Positions 11,534 to 23,849 of a DNA stretch of 64,000 bases are shown here, in pieces; positions within the stretch are counted from its first letter, which is position 1, and each line of letters begins with the position of its first letter. Source of the DNA: Clarkia xantiana subsp. parviflora (taxonomy: Eukaryota; Streptophyta; Magnoliopsida; Myrtales; Onagraceae). The notes under the pieces are model-generated. The model made no database searches, was not told the origin of the DNA, and worked only from the letters and a program-made list of their open reading frames with translations. The stretch lies in contig JAPTYO010000008.1 in assembly GCA_036873135.1 (NCBI GenBank), positions 36,404,819-36,468,818 on the forward strand, given 5' to 3'. The translations under genes and the position numbers were made by a program.

Positions 11534-12295
11534 TGTTGGATCACGGGCGAAGCTCCGTTACGTCCTTGACGGAAAGCTTGGACTCCTGGGCTCCGCGTAA
11601 TCCTGCAAAAGGGGATGACCTGGGTGGTGACCCAGAATCCCTCTCCGATGATTAAATGAGTATAGTGATCAATGGGTGATAAGCACAAGAGTATAAGTTC
11701 GTCTTAGATGATGGTTTTCTGAGGTAACTTCCTCCTTTATATAGGAGGGGAAGTTACTCAGTTACCTGTTACTGCGCCTGGCAGTTTTGCCCATGATTCC
11801 GTGTATCTCGCCACGATTCCACATATCTCGGCTGGGATTCCATATATCTCGCCCCACGCTCCGCGTATCTTACCCGTACCTCCGCGTATCTCGGGCACGC
11901 CCTGCGTATCTCGGGGGAGATTATCTATATCTTAACCGTCTTCCCACTACTCTCATCTAGTAGGCGGGTTTCTCGGTCTTATCCTCTGATCACAAGTCTC
12001 GACTCCTGTCGGGGACTCCAGAGTTGTCTCATTCTAGATCACCACCCAGGACCTTCAGTCTCTACGGGACAGGTCCAGCCTCTGCGGGGCTTTATTATCG
12101 GGGCCTTTACTAAGGCATATCGGGGCCTACTCAGAGGCTTCTTGCCGGGAGCATTCAGCTCATTCATCGGGACCGCCGAAGTCGGGACCCTTCGTGCTGG
12201 GCCTCTGGGCCTTCCAGGCTTTTCACGAGGCCCACTGAACCTACTCGCCCTCCATTGGCTGTTAACGGGGCTAACGATTACATCGGAACCCATCA
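11534..12295 (-). repeat. 3' LTR of element B (762 bp)
   Basis: TGTTGGATCACGG to AACCCATCA on plus. The TATA-centred inverted repeat is at 11724-11757 and the U3 CGCGTATCTCG-type repeats are at about 11800-11920. Nearly identical to 19340-20097. Confidence 0.95.
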
Positions 12296-12307
12296 TTTGC
12301 CCCCAAG
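12296..12307 (-). other. Polypurine tract of element B
   Basis: On minus it reads CTTGGGGGCAAA directly before the LTR start TGATGGG, the expected plus-strand primer position. Confidence 0.85.
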
Positions 12308-12379
12308 ACATGGGGGACTTTTAGTTCGTCATGTCTTCCAGTTCAGATCTCTTGACCTCTCTTGTCGAAGGTTCTCGCT

Positions 12380-12605
12380 TTCATGCCTTCCGATATCACC
12401 GTCGGAGGCCTTTGTCTTCGCACCTCCCGATACTACCGTCGGGGATTTTCACATTCACTTTCCTCCCGATACTGCCGTCGGAGGCTTTTGTTTTCATACC
12501 TCCCGATACCGCCGTCGGAGGCTTTTGTCTTCATACCTCCCGACACCGCCGTCGGAGACTTTTGTCTTCATACCTCCCGATACCTCCGTCGGAGGCTTTT
12601 ACCTT
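12380..12605. repeat. About 37-bp tandem repeat in 3' zone of element B
   Basis: Units contain CCTCCCGATACCGCCGTCGG followed by AGGCTTTTGTCTTCAT; about six are recognisable. Short ORFs across it in three plus frames are repeat products. It occupies the place where an aORF would be expected. Confidence 0.75.
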
Positions 12606-12689
12606 GGGTACAATTCTTGAATATGACTCTCCCAATTCTTCGGTCCATCACTTAAGATGACTTCATACACCCTTCCGATGCTTCACAAT

Positions 12690-13030
12690 GACTTACCACT
12701 TAAGGTTTCTCATCCAAAATCGGGGCTTTACCACTTAAGGCTTCCCGTCCAGAATCGGGACTTCACCACTTAAGGCTTCTCGTCCATAATCGGGACTTCA
12801 CCACTTAAGGCTTCTCGTCCATAATCGGGACTTTACCACTTAAGGCTTCTCGTCCAAAATCGGAACTTCACCACTTAAGGCTTCTCGTCCAAAATCGGGA
12901 CTTCACCACTTAAGGCTTCTCGTCCAAAATCGGGACTTCACCACTTAAGGCTTCTCGTCCAAAATCGGGACTTCACCACTTAAGGCTTCTCGTCCATAAT
13001 CGGGACTTCACCACTTAAGGCTTCTCGTCC
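12690..13030. repeat. 35-bp tandem repeat, about 10 copies (element B)
   Basis: Very regular units with CACTTAAGGCTTCTCGTCC, then AAAATCGGGACTTCAC or a TAATCGGG variant. The neighbouring copies are almost identical, which implies recent amplification. Homologous to the 33-bp array of element A. Confidence 0.9.
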
Positions 13031-13500
13031 CTGCCTTTCAAGGCCATTTTCATACCCTTTAGGGCTTTCATTGCGTCTCTACTGGACGGCTTTCATTGCG
13101 TCTCTACTGGACGGCTTTCATTGCGTCTCTACTGGACGGCTTAATCGTACCCGTTAAGGCTTTTTGTCGCATCATATAGACGACTTACACGGACCTGTTA
13201 AGGCTTTTTCATACCCGTTAAGGCTTTTGGCCGCATCATATAGACGACTTACGCGGACCCATCAGAGTCTTTTCATACCCGTTAAGGCTTTTGGCCGTAT
13301 CATATAGACGACTTACGCGGACCCATCAGGGTCTTTTCATACCTAGGCTTTTGGTTGCATCATATAGACGACTTACGTGTACCCCGTAGGGCTTTTGTCC
13401 GTACCCGTTAAGGCTTTTGGCCGCGTCATATAGACGACTTACGCATCCCCTGCGGGGCTTTCATCGTACCTCGGAAGGCTTTTGTCGCGTCACTCAGGAC
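13031..13500. repeat. CATATAGACGACTTAC-type repeats next to pol stop (element B)
   Basis: Begins with three ~29-bp units (TTTCATTGCGTCTCTACTGG). Diverged 64-bp-family units with GGCCGCATCATATAGACGAC follow up to about 13445. It lies just downstream of the pol stop at 13550. Confidence 0.75.
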
Positions 13501-13549
13501 GTCTTACTCGGATTGATAGATAACTTGCGCCATTCGCGGCGACTTAATA

Positions 13550-16500
13550 TCAAACATGATACTTCTTCAAGTGTTCGCCACTGAAGGAATGCTTCAACGT
13601 CTTGCCTTCGAGATCCTCTAACTTGTATGCATTGGGCGCTGGCATCCCCACGATCTTGTAGGGTCCTTCCCATTTTGGTGACAGCTTGTTGATCTGGTCT
13701 TGATGAACAAACTCATTCCTCCGCCAGACAAGTTCTCCTACGAAGAATTGTCGGGACCTGACACGCCGATTGTAGTATCGGGCTGTTGCCAAACGCATTC
13801 GGGCCTGGACTTCATCAGCCTTCCACCTCTTTTCCTCGAGTAGGTCTAAGTCCAGACGTCTCATTTCCTCGTTTGTCAGAGGCTCGTAATATTTCGCGCG
13901 ATGGGACGCCACCGCTATTTCCATGGGAGCGACCGCCTCCGTGCCATAGACCAGGCCAAACGGAGTTTCTCCTGTTGATTGCTTGGGTGTTGTTCTCACA
14001 GCCCAAAGCACGCTCTCGAGCTCATCCAGCCAATGGCCCTGCAAGGCATAGACTCTCTTCTTCAGGTCATCCATCACGATCTTGTTGGCTGACTCTACCT
14101 GGCCATTGGTCTGAGCGTGGCGGACTGAAGTGGTCCGATGCTCGATGTTTAGTTCTTCCAGGTACTCCTTTAACTGAGCCCCATTGAACGGAGGGCCGTT
14201 GTCGCTGATCAACACTCGAGGAACCCCGTACCGGGATACAATCTGAGTTTGAAGGAACTTGAGAATTTGCTGCCCCGTCGTTCTAGCCAATGCCTTAGCC
14301 TCTATCCACTTTGAAAAGTAGTCGATGGCCACGAGCAAATACTTGCACTGACCTTTCGCTTGGGGAAGAGGTCCCACCAAATCAATCCCCCATTGCGCGA
14401 AGGGCCATGCACTCCTGATGGGCATTAAGTCCACGGCGGGAGCCACGATATTCGGAGCGTACTTCTGGCATGTATCACAGGATCGGACCATTGCTGTCGC
14501 CTCCTTGTTCACCGAAGGCCAATAATAGCCCAAGTTCAACGCCTTCCTCACGATAGATCGGGCCCCTTCCCTTCATGACAGGCCGCGACTCCTTCGTGTA
14601 GCTCTCTCAGGATCCGATTCGTGTCGGGCTCCGCCACGCCCTTCATGACAGGCCGCGACTCCGTCGTGTAGCTCTCTCAGGATCCGATTCGTGTCGGGCT
14701 CCGCCACGCATTTCAGAAAAGGCTTCACATGCCCCTTCTTGTATAATTGGTTGTCCACCATCGCGTAGTTGTCTGCAATCCGACGCAATCTGACGGCTGC
14801 CACCTTATCATCGGGGAGTACCCCCGTAGTTAGGTACGTGACCATCGGGGTCATCCAAGTGGGCTTCTCCTCTTCCTCCGATCCTGTCTCAATAGCACAG
14901 ACCTCCACCGGGTCAATGTTTGAGATGATCACCTTTTCTAGGAAATGCACCTTCCGATTCTCCTCGGGGGCCACTCCCAGGGCAAACTTGCTCAAGGCAT
15001 CCGCTTCCGCGTTCTCTTCCCTCGGGATCGCCTCGATATTAAAGCTTTTGAAGCTTCCCTTCAAAGTCTGCACCTCATGCAAATATTTCTTCATCGTCGG
15101 GCTTTTAGCCTCATAGTTCCCCTGGACTTGATTTACAACCAAGCTAGCTTCGCACTTCACTTTTAAATGGTCGACCCCCGTACCCTTGGCAATCTTAAGG
15201 CCTGTGATGAGAGCCTCATATTCTGCTTCGTTGTTGGTGGCTTTGAATGTCAACGCCAGGGCATACCGTAAGGGCTCACCTCCACCGGGTGGTATCAACA
15301 CGAATCCTGCCCCCAAGCCTTCTACACTCGATGAACCATCAGTGTACATCTCCCAGGTGTTCTCCTCATTTGGCTGTTCTGGCTGCTGTTCTGTTGTCGG
15401 AACTCCTTCCATGGTTGCCCCCTCTGCGGGACCCGTTACTTCCAGATCGGGTGCCGTAGACTCAGCTATAAAATCTGCCAACGCCTGGCCCTTAATAGCG
15501 GTCCTCGGAGCGAAATGAATGCGGAACTCAGTCAGCTCGATGGCCCATTTTACCAATCTCCCCGACGCCTCCGGTCGGTTCAAAAAGTGTTTCAAGGGCT
15601 GATTAGTCAATACCGTGACTTCATGTGCATGGAAGTAAGGTCGGAGCTTTCGAGCGGCAATTATCAACGCGAAGAGATACTTCTCAATAGCGGGATATTT
15701 TATTTCAGACTTGGCAAACGCCTTGCTTACATAATAGATAGGCACTTGGTTGCCCTTGACAATCTTAATCAGAACAGAACTAACAGCCATATCGGAAACA
15801 GCCAAATAGAGATAGAGCGGCTCGCCTGGAACTGGTTTTGCCAACGGCGGAAGGGTACGGAGATGCTGCTTGAGTGCCTGGAACGCCTCCTCGCACTTGT
15901 CGGACCATTCGAACTTCTTGTTAGCCCTCAGCACCTCAAAAAATGGCATGGCTCGGTCACTTGCCTTGGATAGGAAGCGATTCATCGCGGCCAACCGGCC
16001 ATTCAGCACCTGGACCTCCCGATGAGTCTTTGGGGACTGCATCTCCTCGATTGCTCGCAGCTTCTCGGGGTTCACCTCGATTCCTCTCTGGCTCACCATA
16101 AACCCTAGGAACTTCCCCGAGTTCACCCCGAAAGCACATTTGTCGGGGTTCAGCCGAACCTGATGGAACTTCATTCGCTCAAATGCCGCCGCCAAATTCT
16201 GGACATGGTCTCCTGCCTGTCGGGACTTCACCAGCATGTCGTCCACATATGCCTCCATGGTTTTCCCCAGCATGTCCCCGAACAACTTGTTCACCATCCG
16301 CTGGTAAGTTGCTCCGGCATTGATCAATCCGAAGGGCATCACGTCGTAATGGTAGACGTCGCTGTCAGCGTAGAAAGCTGTGTGAGGGGCATCCTCCTTC
16401 GCCATCTTGATCTGATTGTACCCGGAGTAGGCATCCATGAAGCTCAGCAGCTCATGTCCCGATGTGGCATCCACCAGCTGGTCGATCCTCGGCAGCGGGT

Positions 16501-19285
16501 AGCAGTCCTTCGGACAGGCTTTGTTCAAGTCGCGGAAGTCGACACACATCCGCCACTTTCCGTTACTCTTTCGCACCAGCACTGGGTTAGCCACCCAAGT
16601 CTGGAATCGGAGTTCTTTGATGAATCCAGCATCGAGCAGTCTGCCCACCTCCTGCTGGATCGCGATCCTCTTGTCCGCGCCCATCGGACGCCTTCTCTGC
16701 GCGATAGGCTTGATTGCGGGGTCTATCTTCAGCTCGTGCACTATCACGTCGGGGCTGATTCCTGGCATATCACTCGGGGACCAGGCAAACAACTCCTTAA
16801 ACTCCTTCAAGAGGTCGATCAACTCTCGGGCTCTTTCCTCCGACAAAGCAGAGCCGATCTTCACCTTTCTCTGAGACCCATCAATCTCCACTTCCTTCAA
16901 ATCCTCCATGGGGGCGGGACACCCATACTCCTCTCGAGGATCGGTATCGGTTTGAAGGACAGTCATGGCCTCCCTTCTTCTTCGTCGGGTGGCGTTAACA
17001 TAGCATTTTCGCGATGCCACCTGGTCGCCCTTGACCTCTCCGACCCCATTGTCAGTCGGGAACTTCATCTTCTGGTGGACCGTCGAGGCGACTGCCATGA
17101 GAGGGTTGATGGTGGTCCTCCCGATGATCGCGTTGTATGCCCCCGCGGACTCCACGACGACGAAATCCACGTTTCGCCTCTCCATTTTCCAGCCACTACC
17201 AAACTCTACTGGTAAGGTAATCATTCCCAACGGGTAGGAAGTGGATCCAGAGAATCCCACCATCGGGAAGTCCACCTGCGTCAGGTCTTTCTTCGTCTTT
17301 CCCATGGCTTCCAGTGTGTCCATGAAAAGAATATCGGAGGAGCTCCCTCCGTCTATCATGATCCGCTTCATCTCGAATCCGTCTACGTCCAGGGTCACGA
17401 CCAAGGCATCGTCGTGAGGGCTCTCCACGCCTATTAGATCCTCCTTCGAGAACGAAATTTCCATTTCCTCCTTCAGGGTCCACGACCGGGACCGTTTGCC
17501 TAGCACCACCGCGGCAGATATGCGGGAAGCGTAGTTCTCCCGAGAGGCAGAGGTATCTCCTCCCGCCGCCATTCCTCCATGGATGACGTTGATAGTTCCG
17601 CGCCTCTCCTTGCGGGCACCTGAACCCGAGGCCTCATGCTCGACCTTCTTCTTCTTCGGGGATCGATCGCGGGACTTGGAACGGGATCGCGACCGACTTC
17701 TGGAACGGGATCGGCACCGACCCTTCCCGACGAACTCTTTCAGCCTTCCCTTCTGGATCAGCTTTTCAATCTCCTTCTTCAGCTCCCGACAGTTCTCAGT
17801 GTCGTGACCATTGGCTCGATGGTAGCGACAGTAACGATCGGGACGGCCTCCTAGGAATTCGCCTTCTTTCCTCGGGGGGTATCGAGCGAGACCTTGTCTG
17901 TCCATCACAGCTAACACAGAGGTCATCGAGCTATCGATGGGAACAGCCCGACCCTCTCGGTTGTCCTTCCTCGGAGGACGCTTGTCTTCTCTTTTATCGG
18001 GACGACCACGGTTCCTACCTCCCTCCGACTTGTCGCTCCCCTTGCGATCGTCCGACAGCTTGGACGATGGCTTTCCTCTTCCCGACTTTGGGGGATCAAG
18101 TTCTCCAGCAGCAATCTTCGACTCCTGGACGTCGATTTGCTGTTTCACCCTCGCCTGCAGGGCCTCCATACTCCACACAGCCTTCGCGGCGACGCTATGC
18201 ATTAGGTCAGAACCGTACGGAGCGCTCAAGTTCCTTAGGAAGGTACGGATCATCTCTCCCTCCGAGATTTCTTCGTCAATCTCCGCAGCACTAGCAGTGA
18301 ACCGTTGGTAATAGTATGCCAACGATTCATCGGGCCTCTGCACCACCTGGGTTAAAGTCCTCACGCTCTTCAGGAGGCGTCTCCGACCTTGATATTGCTT
18401 GATGAAGCGATCGTGCATATCAGCCCAGCACGTGATGCTCCCCGGCGGAAGGCTGAAGAACCAAGTCATGGCCCTTTCTCCCAGGGTTATCGGGAACAAT
18501 GAGCATATGAGGTCATCGTTCGATGTTCGTCCCATACAGGCCTGGACATGCCTCTGCACATGGCGAACAGGGTCCCCCTCACCGTCATACTCCTTGTTGG
18601 TTGGAATACCTAGTCCAGGCGGGGCTACAGTATCGATCAGCCGCGGCACAAAAGGATGGCTGGACCGATCCCTCAGCTCCGATGTCATCTGCTTCTGATC
18701 ACCCATGCAGATGCTCACGATCTTCACCACCTGATCGGGGGTGATGGGGCCATTCAGGGGAATGGTCCTGTTCTGCACCGGTCCGGGGCCGTCAACCACG
18801 AACTTCTCCAGGTGTGCTGGTTCCTTACCCTTATTCCTGAGCGGAACCTCCTGTCCCTCCGGGTCCACCCTCGGCGGGGGTGGTGGTAACTCTTCTCGCG
18901 GAGGCAATTCCTCCGCTCTCCTAGCGGCCTCCCTCTTATCAAGCAAGGCCTCCATGGCGGCCAAGAACATGGGCATAGCCTCCGCTACTGCCTTGGCCAA
19001 CTCCGAGTTCGAAGACGACCCTTCTTCCCTTCGCGGGACTCCTTCTCTTCCACGGCCCACCGGGTTTGGGGGAGCCTCATCCACTTCCCTACGCGGGACA
19101 TCCTGCCTGTTCATCTCAGCGTCTCGGACTGAGACCTCATATCCATCACCTTGCTCCCCTGTCTGGGAGAGAGCAGGGTTCTCACCACCTTGTTCAGCGA
19201 TGCGTTCCGGCAACGGGGAATTCACAGTTCCTGCGGGACGAGAACTGCCAGCCTGAACTTGCTTCTTCTTGCCACCACCGGCCAT
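13550..19285 (-). pseudogene. gag-pol: gag-pol of element B, complete but frameshifted before integrase
   Basis: A single open frame runs from the ATG at 19285 through gag, zinc knuckle (YCRYHRANGHDTENC), an Arg/Ser-rich basic segment, protease (MIDGGSSSDILF), RT (YVDDMLVKS), gypsy RNase H and archaeal-type RNase H (MYTDGSSS). It breaks at about 14573-14640. The integrase (HHCC remainder, IDYFSKW, SDNGPPF, NGQVESANK) and a C-terminal region continue in another frame from 14551 to the stop at 13550. The break coincides with a 70-bp tandem duplication, which is not a multiple of three. Apart from that I see no stop codon, consistent with the near-identical LTRs. Either the mutation is very recent or the copy moved with enzymes supplied in trans. 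Confidence 0.93.
14571..14710. repeat. 70-bp tandem duplication disrupting pol
   Basis: 14571-14640 and 14641-14710 differ at two positions by eye (T/G near 14593 and the last base). Elements A, D and F have a single copy of the corresponding region where present. The duplication shifts the reading frame inside the integrase zinc-binding region. Confidence 0.9.
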
Positions 19286-19321
19286 TGATCTGGTAGAAGC
19301 TATCTTGGCTTTTCGTAAGCT

Positions 19322-19339
19322 TCCCACAGACGGCGCCAA
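19322..19339 (-). other. Primer-binding site of element B
   Basis: On minus, after the LTR end ACA, the sequence is TTGGCGCCGTCTGTGGGA. GGCGCCA is a tRNA 3'-end complement. The same site occurs in A (about 7254-7271) and D (about 29218-29235). Confidence 0.85.
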
Positions 19340-20097
19340 TGTTGTCGGGCGAAGCTCCGTTACGTCCTTGACGGAAAGCTTGGACTCCTGGGCTCCGCGT
19401 AATCCTGCAAAAGGGGATGACCTGGGTGGTGACCCAGAATCCCTCTCCGATGATTAAATGAGTATAGTGATCAATGGGTGATAAGCACAAGAGTATAAGT
19501 TCGTCTTAGATGATGGTTTTCTGAGGTAACTTCCTCCTTTATATAGGAGGGGAAGTTACTCAGTTACCTGTTACTGCGCCTGGCAGTTTTGCCCATGATT
19601 CCGTGTATCTCGCCACGATTCCACATATCTCGGCTGGGATTCCATATATCTCGCCCCACGCTCCGCGTATCTTACCCGTACCTCCGCGTATCTCGGGCAC
19701 GCCCTGCGTATCTCGGGGGAGATTATCTATATCTTAACCGTCTTCCCACTACTCTCATCTAGTAGGCGGGTTTCTCGGTCTTATCCTCTGATCACAAGTC
19801 TCGACTCCTGTCGGGGACTCCAGAGTTGTCTCATTCTAGATCACCACCCAGGACCTTCAGTCTCTACGGGACAGGTCCAGCCTCTGCGGGGCTTTATTAT
19901 CGGGGCCTTTACTAAGGCATATCGGGGCCTACTCAGAGGCTTCTTGCCGGGAGCATTCAGCTCATTCATCGGGACCGCCGAAGTCGGGACCCTTCGTGCT
20001 GGGCCTCTGGGCCTTCCAGGCTTTTCACGAGGCCCACTGGACCTACTCGCCGTCCATTGGCTGTTAACGGGGCTAACGATTACATCGGAACCCATCA
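19340..20097 (-). repeat. 5' LTR of element B (758 bp)
   Basis: Pairs with 11534-12295. GATCAC near the primer-site end is replaced by TC, which accounts for the 4-bp length difference. The TATA hairpin is at 19526-19559. Confidence 0.95.
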
Positions 20098-20570
20098 CTT
20101 ACCAGAATGTTTCATTTCAAGCATGTGTTTCATACACATTATTTTTTTGGAAAAAACTTTTCATGTAAGTTGTAAAATCCTGTTAGTGCATTCAATGTGC
20201 ATCATTTTATTAAAAAAATATGAAAATTTGTAATTCCTTTTTGGCCCTTAGAGTTTTTTAAATTCAAACATGAATTGCATATGCATCATTTTCAAAAAAC
20301 CTTTTTACCTGATTTTTTTTAAGCATGCATTCAATGTGCATTATTTTTTTTTATAAAAAAACATTTCAGAAAAATTGTGAATTTTTTTAGCTATAGAGCT
20401 TTCAAATTCACGCATGCATCTCAATTGCATTATTTAAATAAAATCCACCTGGAATTTTCACTTTAAAAATGCATTTCATGTGCATCATTCAGGTAATATG
20501 TTGTAAGTTGTAACTTTCTTAACAGTAGAATTTTAACTTTCGAGCATGCATGAGCATTTAAAAAATAAAA
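20098..20570 (+). repeat. Degenerate A-rich repeat of element C, part 3
   Basis: Resumes right after element B with its CTTAC duplicate. Cores such as GCATGCATTCAATGTGCATT (near 20325) and TTTTCATGTAAGTTGTAA (near 20158) belong to the same family as 9640-11533. Confidence 0.6.
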
Positions 20571-22340
20571 AAAAACTTAAAGTGTCATTCGTTCTTATCC
20601 AAGGTGTATTGCATTTTTTTGGCAAGATCGTCATTTCAACATTCACATGAGCGAGCATTTAGAAAATGGGAGTTTTGATTCTTTTTTAAGAAAATAGTTT
20701 AACTGTGCAGTTGAGTGCTACTATTCGAGTTTAAACAAAGGACGATGAAATCTTTTTGAAAAAACTTTGTTTTGAGCATTTGTCCTGCGTTCGAGCCAGA
20801 TAATGCACTCAGCAAACTCAGTAAACTCCATGATGGTGCAAAACACATTTGATCATAAATTTTGATTCCTCTTCAAAAGAGTAGTCAAAATTATGAAATG
20901 AATGACATTAGAGTTTTCAAAAAAATCATGCATGATTTCTCATATTCTCTACACTGATTTTTCGTTCACTCTTTTTAGGTACCCTTGGTTAAGGTATCAT
21001 GTACACATAAGTTATGCCGGCTAAATGGGGCAACAAAAAAAGAACATGTAGTCATCCAGTTGCACAACGAACAATTGCACACTCGAGATATCTAACGCTG
21101 AGGTACGTTAAATTGTACTTAATTTTTTCCTTGAGATTTGAGTATCCCTACTCTTTTGTAGGTCGGATGACCACTGCAACCAATGCCGCAACCGTGTGAA
21201 ACGTGAGCGCTTCTATGAAAAATTTCACCCACCATGTATGAAATTCATACGCTTTCCAAGACGAGGTATACAACCGTCATGTGGCCAGGTTTAAACCATT
21301 CAGCGGTAACCATGGGGCATCTCCCATTAAGGTCGGACATGTCAGGAGATGAGGAAATTTCAAGAGATCAACGATGAATCCCGTGAAGATTCAATGTGCC
21401 GATCAATGTAGCTTGACTCGATCAATCGAATCATTTTCCGAAAAAAGTTCTGAAATTTTCAGTCTGCCACTAGGGGCATGTACTTTTCAGCAGGTGTACA
21501 TATACAAGTTGTGGAGCAGGAGAATCAGGACATGCAGCAGGTCCAGTCGCATAGCGAGCACATTGCCCACTGAAAAATCCAACTCCCAGGTACGAGAAGT
21601 TGTGATCATTTTTATCCCCGAAATTTGAGTTTTTCCTTACTCATTTTGCAGCTTGGATAATCATCCAAATCAAAACTCCTGAAGAGCGCATCTAATGTAC
21701 GGCCTTTCGCTCGCCGACCATTCTTATGCCAGTTATCCCAGATACCTCGGACGATATCTATGCCTAAGTTTACCACTTGCGGACTACTGTGCCAAACTCA
21801 ACACCATCCTTGTGTGTTCATTAATCAGGTCATTCGTCCAGTATGCGACGAATTATGAACCAGTTAGATGTAGCCGTGGGGCATTCCTGTTAAGATCAAG
21901 CGTGGTTGAAGATAGAAAACATCCAGAGATCTTCATATTAAAAAAGATCGAGATTCCATGAAGAACGACCGTGCTAATGAAAGAGCATTTGAGAGGAATA
22001 ATAAGAAGAAGAAATTATTGTCGGTGTCGTCCACCCATTGAAAGGATCCTCCATTCAAGACATCGACATAATCAACTTATTTGACAAGTTTTCCTCCGGA
22101 GAAGTTCCGAGAAATTAAAAGGTTAATCTGCTATTAGGGGCATGTAACATAGTTGTTGTTGATTAGTTTCTATAGATTTTCTTTCCATTTGAAAAAAGAA
22201 AAAAGAGAGAAAAAATTAATTCCCGCTAGGTTGAAAACCTAGGCAAAAGTCAGGGAGAGGGGCATGATTGAAAACCTGCAGGGGCAATATGGCAAAAGGT
22301 GAGATGATAAAAGTATAAAAAAAAAAAAAAGAGAAAAAAA
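20571..22340 (+). other. Non-coding interior of element C
   Basis: AT-rich, with only short ORFs (61-88 codons) that match no retroelement domain I recognise. Short blocks resembling splice acceptors (TTTTTAGGTACC near 20975, TTTTGTAGGTCGG near 21158, TTTTGCAGCTTGG near 21645) recur about 500-700 bp apart. Near 22150-22350 are phrases such as GGTTGAAAACC and GAGGGGCATG that reappear at 23520-23700. No gene called. Confidence 0.5.
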
Positions 22341-22439
22341 AACTCAGTTTTCTTTAGGGTCACTGCCGCCCTTTAATCGGCTACAGAAAATAAAGAGAGT
22401 GTTTGTGCTAATATTGTGAGAGCAGTGAAGAAATAAAAG

Positions 22440-23480
22440 GGTCACAGTTGTTCCTAAGTCAACTACAAATAAAAGGGTCACAGTCATCCCTAAAATGACT
22501 ATAAAAAAAAGGGGTCACGGCCACCCTTCAAATGGCTACAGATAAAGAGCACTACCGCAACATCAAATGCGGAGAATAAAAGAAAGGGCCACAGCCACCC
22601 TCCAAATGGCTAAAGATAAAAGAGTGACCCCGCGAATCCTGTGAGGGCGGAAAAATAAAAAGGGCCACAGTCGTCCCTAAAATGACTACAAAATATAGGG
22701 CCAGAGCCACCCTCCAAACGGCTACAGATAAAAGAGTGACCCCGCGAATCTTGTAAGGGCGGAAAAATAAAAAAAGGTCACAGTCGTCCCTAAAACGACT
22801 ACAAAATAAAGGGCCACAGCCACCCTCCAAATGGCTACAGATAAAAGAGTGACCCCGCGAATCTTGTAAGAGCGGGAAGATAAAAAAGGGCCACAGTCGT
22901 CCCTAAAACTACTACAAAATAAAGGGCCACAGCCACCCTCCAAATGACTACAGATAAAAGAGTGACTCCGCGAATCTTGTAAGAGCGGGAAAATAAAAAA
23001 GGGCCACGGTCGTCCCTAAAACGACTACACAATAAAGGGTCACAACCACCCTTCAAACGGCTACAGATATAGAACACTCTCGCAACATTGAAGGCGGGAA
23101 ATGAGTGAAAGGGCCACAGCCACCCTAAAATGGCTACCAACAAAGAGTGTTCCTCGAATCCTGAGAGGATGGGAGATTGTTGAAAGGGCCATAGCCACCC
23201 TCAAAATGGCTACATATAAAGAGTATTCTCGTGAATTGTGTGAGGCCGGGAAATCATTTGAAAGGGCCACAGCCACCCTTAAAACGGCTACAAATCGAAA
23301 GAGCACTCTCAGAACATCGACGAAGGAAATAAATGAAAGGGCCACAGCCACCCTCCAAATGGCTACAAATCAAAAGAGCTCTCGCGACATTGAAGACGGT
23401 GAGGAAAGGGTCACAGCCACCCTCCAAATGGCTACAAATTATCTCGCATCGAGACGGGAAATAAAGTACGGGTCACATCC
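22440..23480. repeat. ~113-bp tandem repeat with two half-units (element C)
   Basis: GGGCCACAGCCACCCTCCAA recurs at about 22574, 22699, 22811 and 22924 and then in more diverged form to about 23430. Between copies lies a half-unit with GTCGTCCCTAAAACGACTAC. Conserved CCACCCTCCAAATGGCTAC segments produce overlapping short ORFs on both strands, which I treat as repeat artefacts. Confidence 0.85.
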
Positions 23481-23849
23481 ACCGTTTAATCGGTTACCAA
23501 AAAAAGAGCGCTTCCGTTAGGTTGAAAACCCGAAAGGGCAGCCTAGGAAAAATTAAGAAATGAGGGGCATGATAGCAAATTCAGAAATTGCAATCATGGT
23601 AAAAGGAGAGAAAATAAAATCCTGATGGAATAAAAACCCCAAGGGGCAATCCATGCAAAAATTAGGAAAACCGAGGGGCACGGTCTAAAATTTTGACCGT
23701 GGCAAAAGGAGAGAATATGAGAGATTAAAACAAATAAAATAATAAAAAATATATATATAATAAGATCCCGCTAAGTTGTCGCGTCATGCGCTATTTAGGC
23801 CAAAATTAGGGACATACATTCAAGTCTTCAAGCCACTCGAGGCCCTTAT
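23481..23849. other. Spacer between two arrays of element C
   Basis: A/G-rich, with repeated phrases GGGGCA, GGCAAAAGGAGAGAA and CCCGAAAGGGCAG, and an (AT)n stretch near 23750. No gene seen. Confidence 0.5.

Larger units (their letters stand above)
11534..20097 (-). mobile_element. Complete young Tat/Retand-like element B, TSD CTTAC
   Basis: The LTRs at 11534-12295 and 19340-20097 are flanked by perfect CTTAC duplications (11529-11533 and 20098-20102). By eye the LTRs differ by two substitutions plus GATCAC changed to TC near the primer-site end, so the insertion is recent. Primer-binding site, gag-pol and polypurine tract are all present. Unlike A, D/E and F it has no antisense extra gene: tandem repeats run from the polypurine tract to the pol stop. 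Pol is frameshifted by a 70-bp tandem duplication. It sits inside the repeat zone of element C. Confidence 0.95.

Noticed and set aside
12690..13030. CRISPR-like regular repeats
   Set aside because: Units are contiguous with no unique spacers, inside a plant retrotransposon.
16163..17215. 350-codon plus-strand ORF across element B
   Set aside because: It is antisense to the RT/protease part of gag-pol. The same shadow appears in A and D, and it has no match to the antisense-gene family.
22552..23351. Overlapping 70-100-codon ORFs on minus
   Set aside because: Products of the ~113-bp repeat; the same residues recur with the unit.
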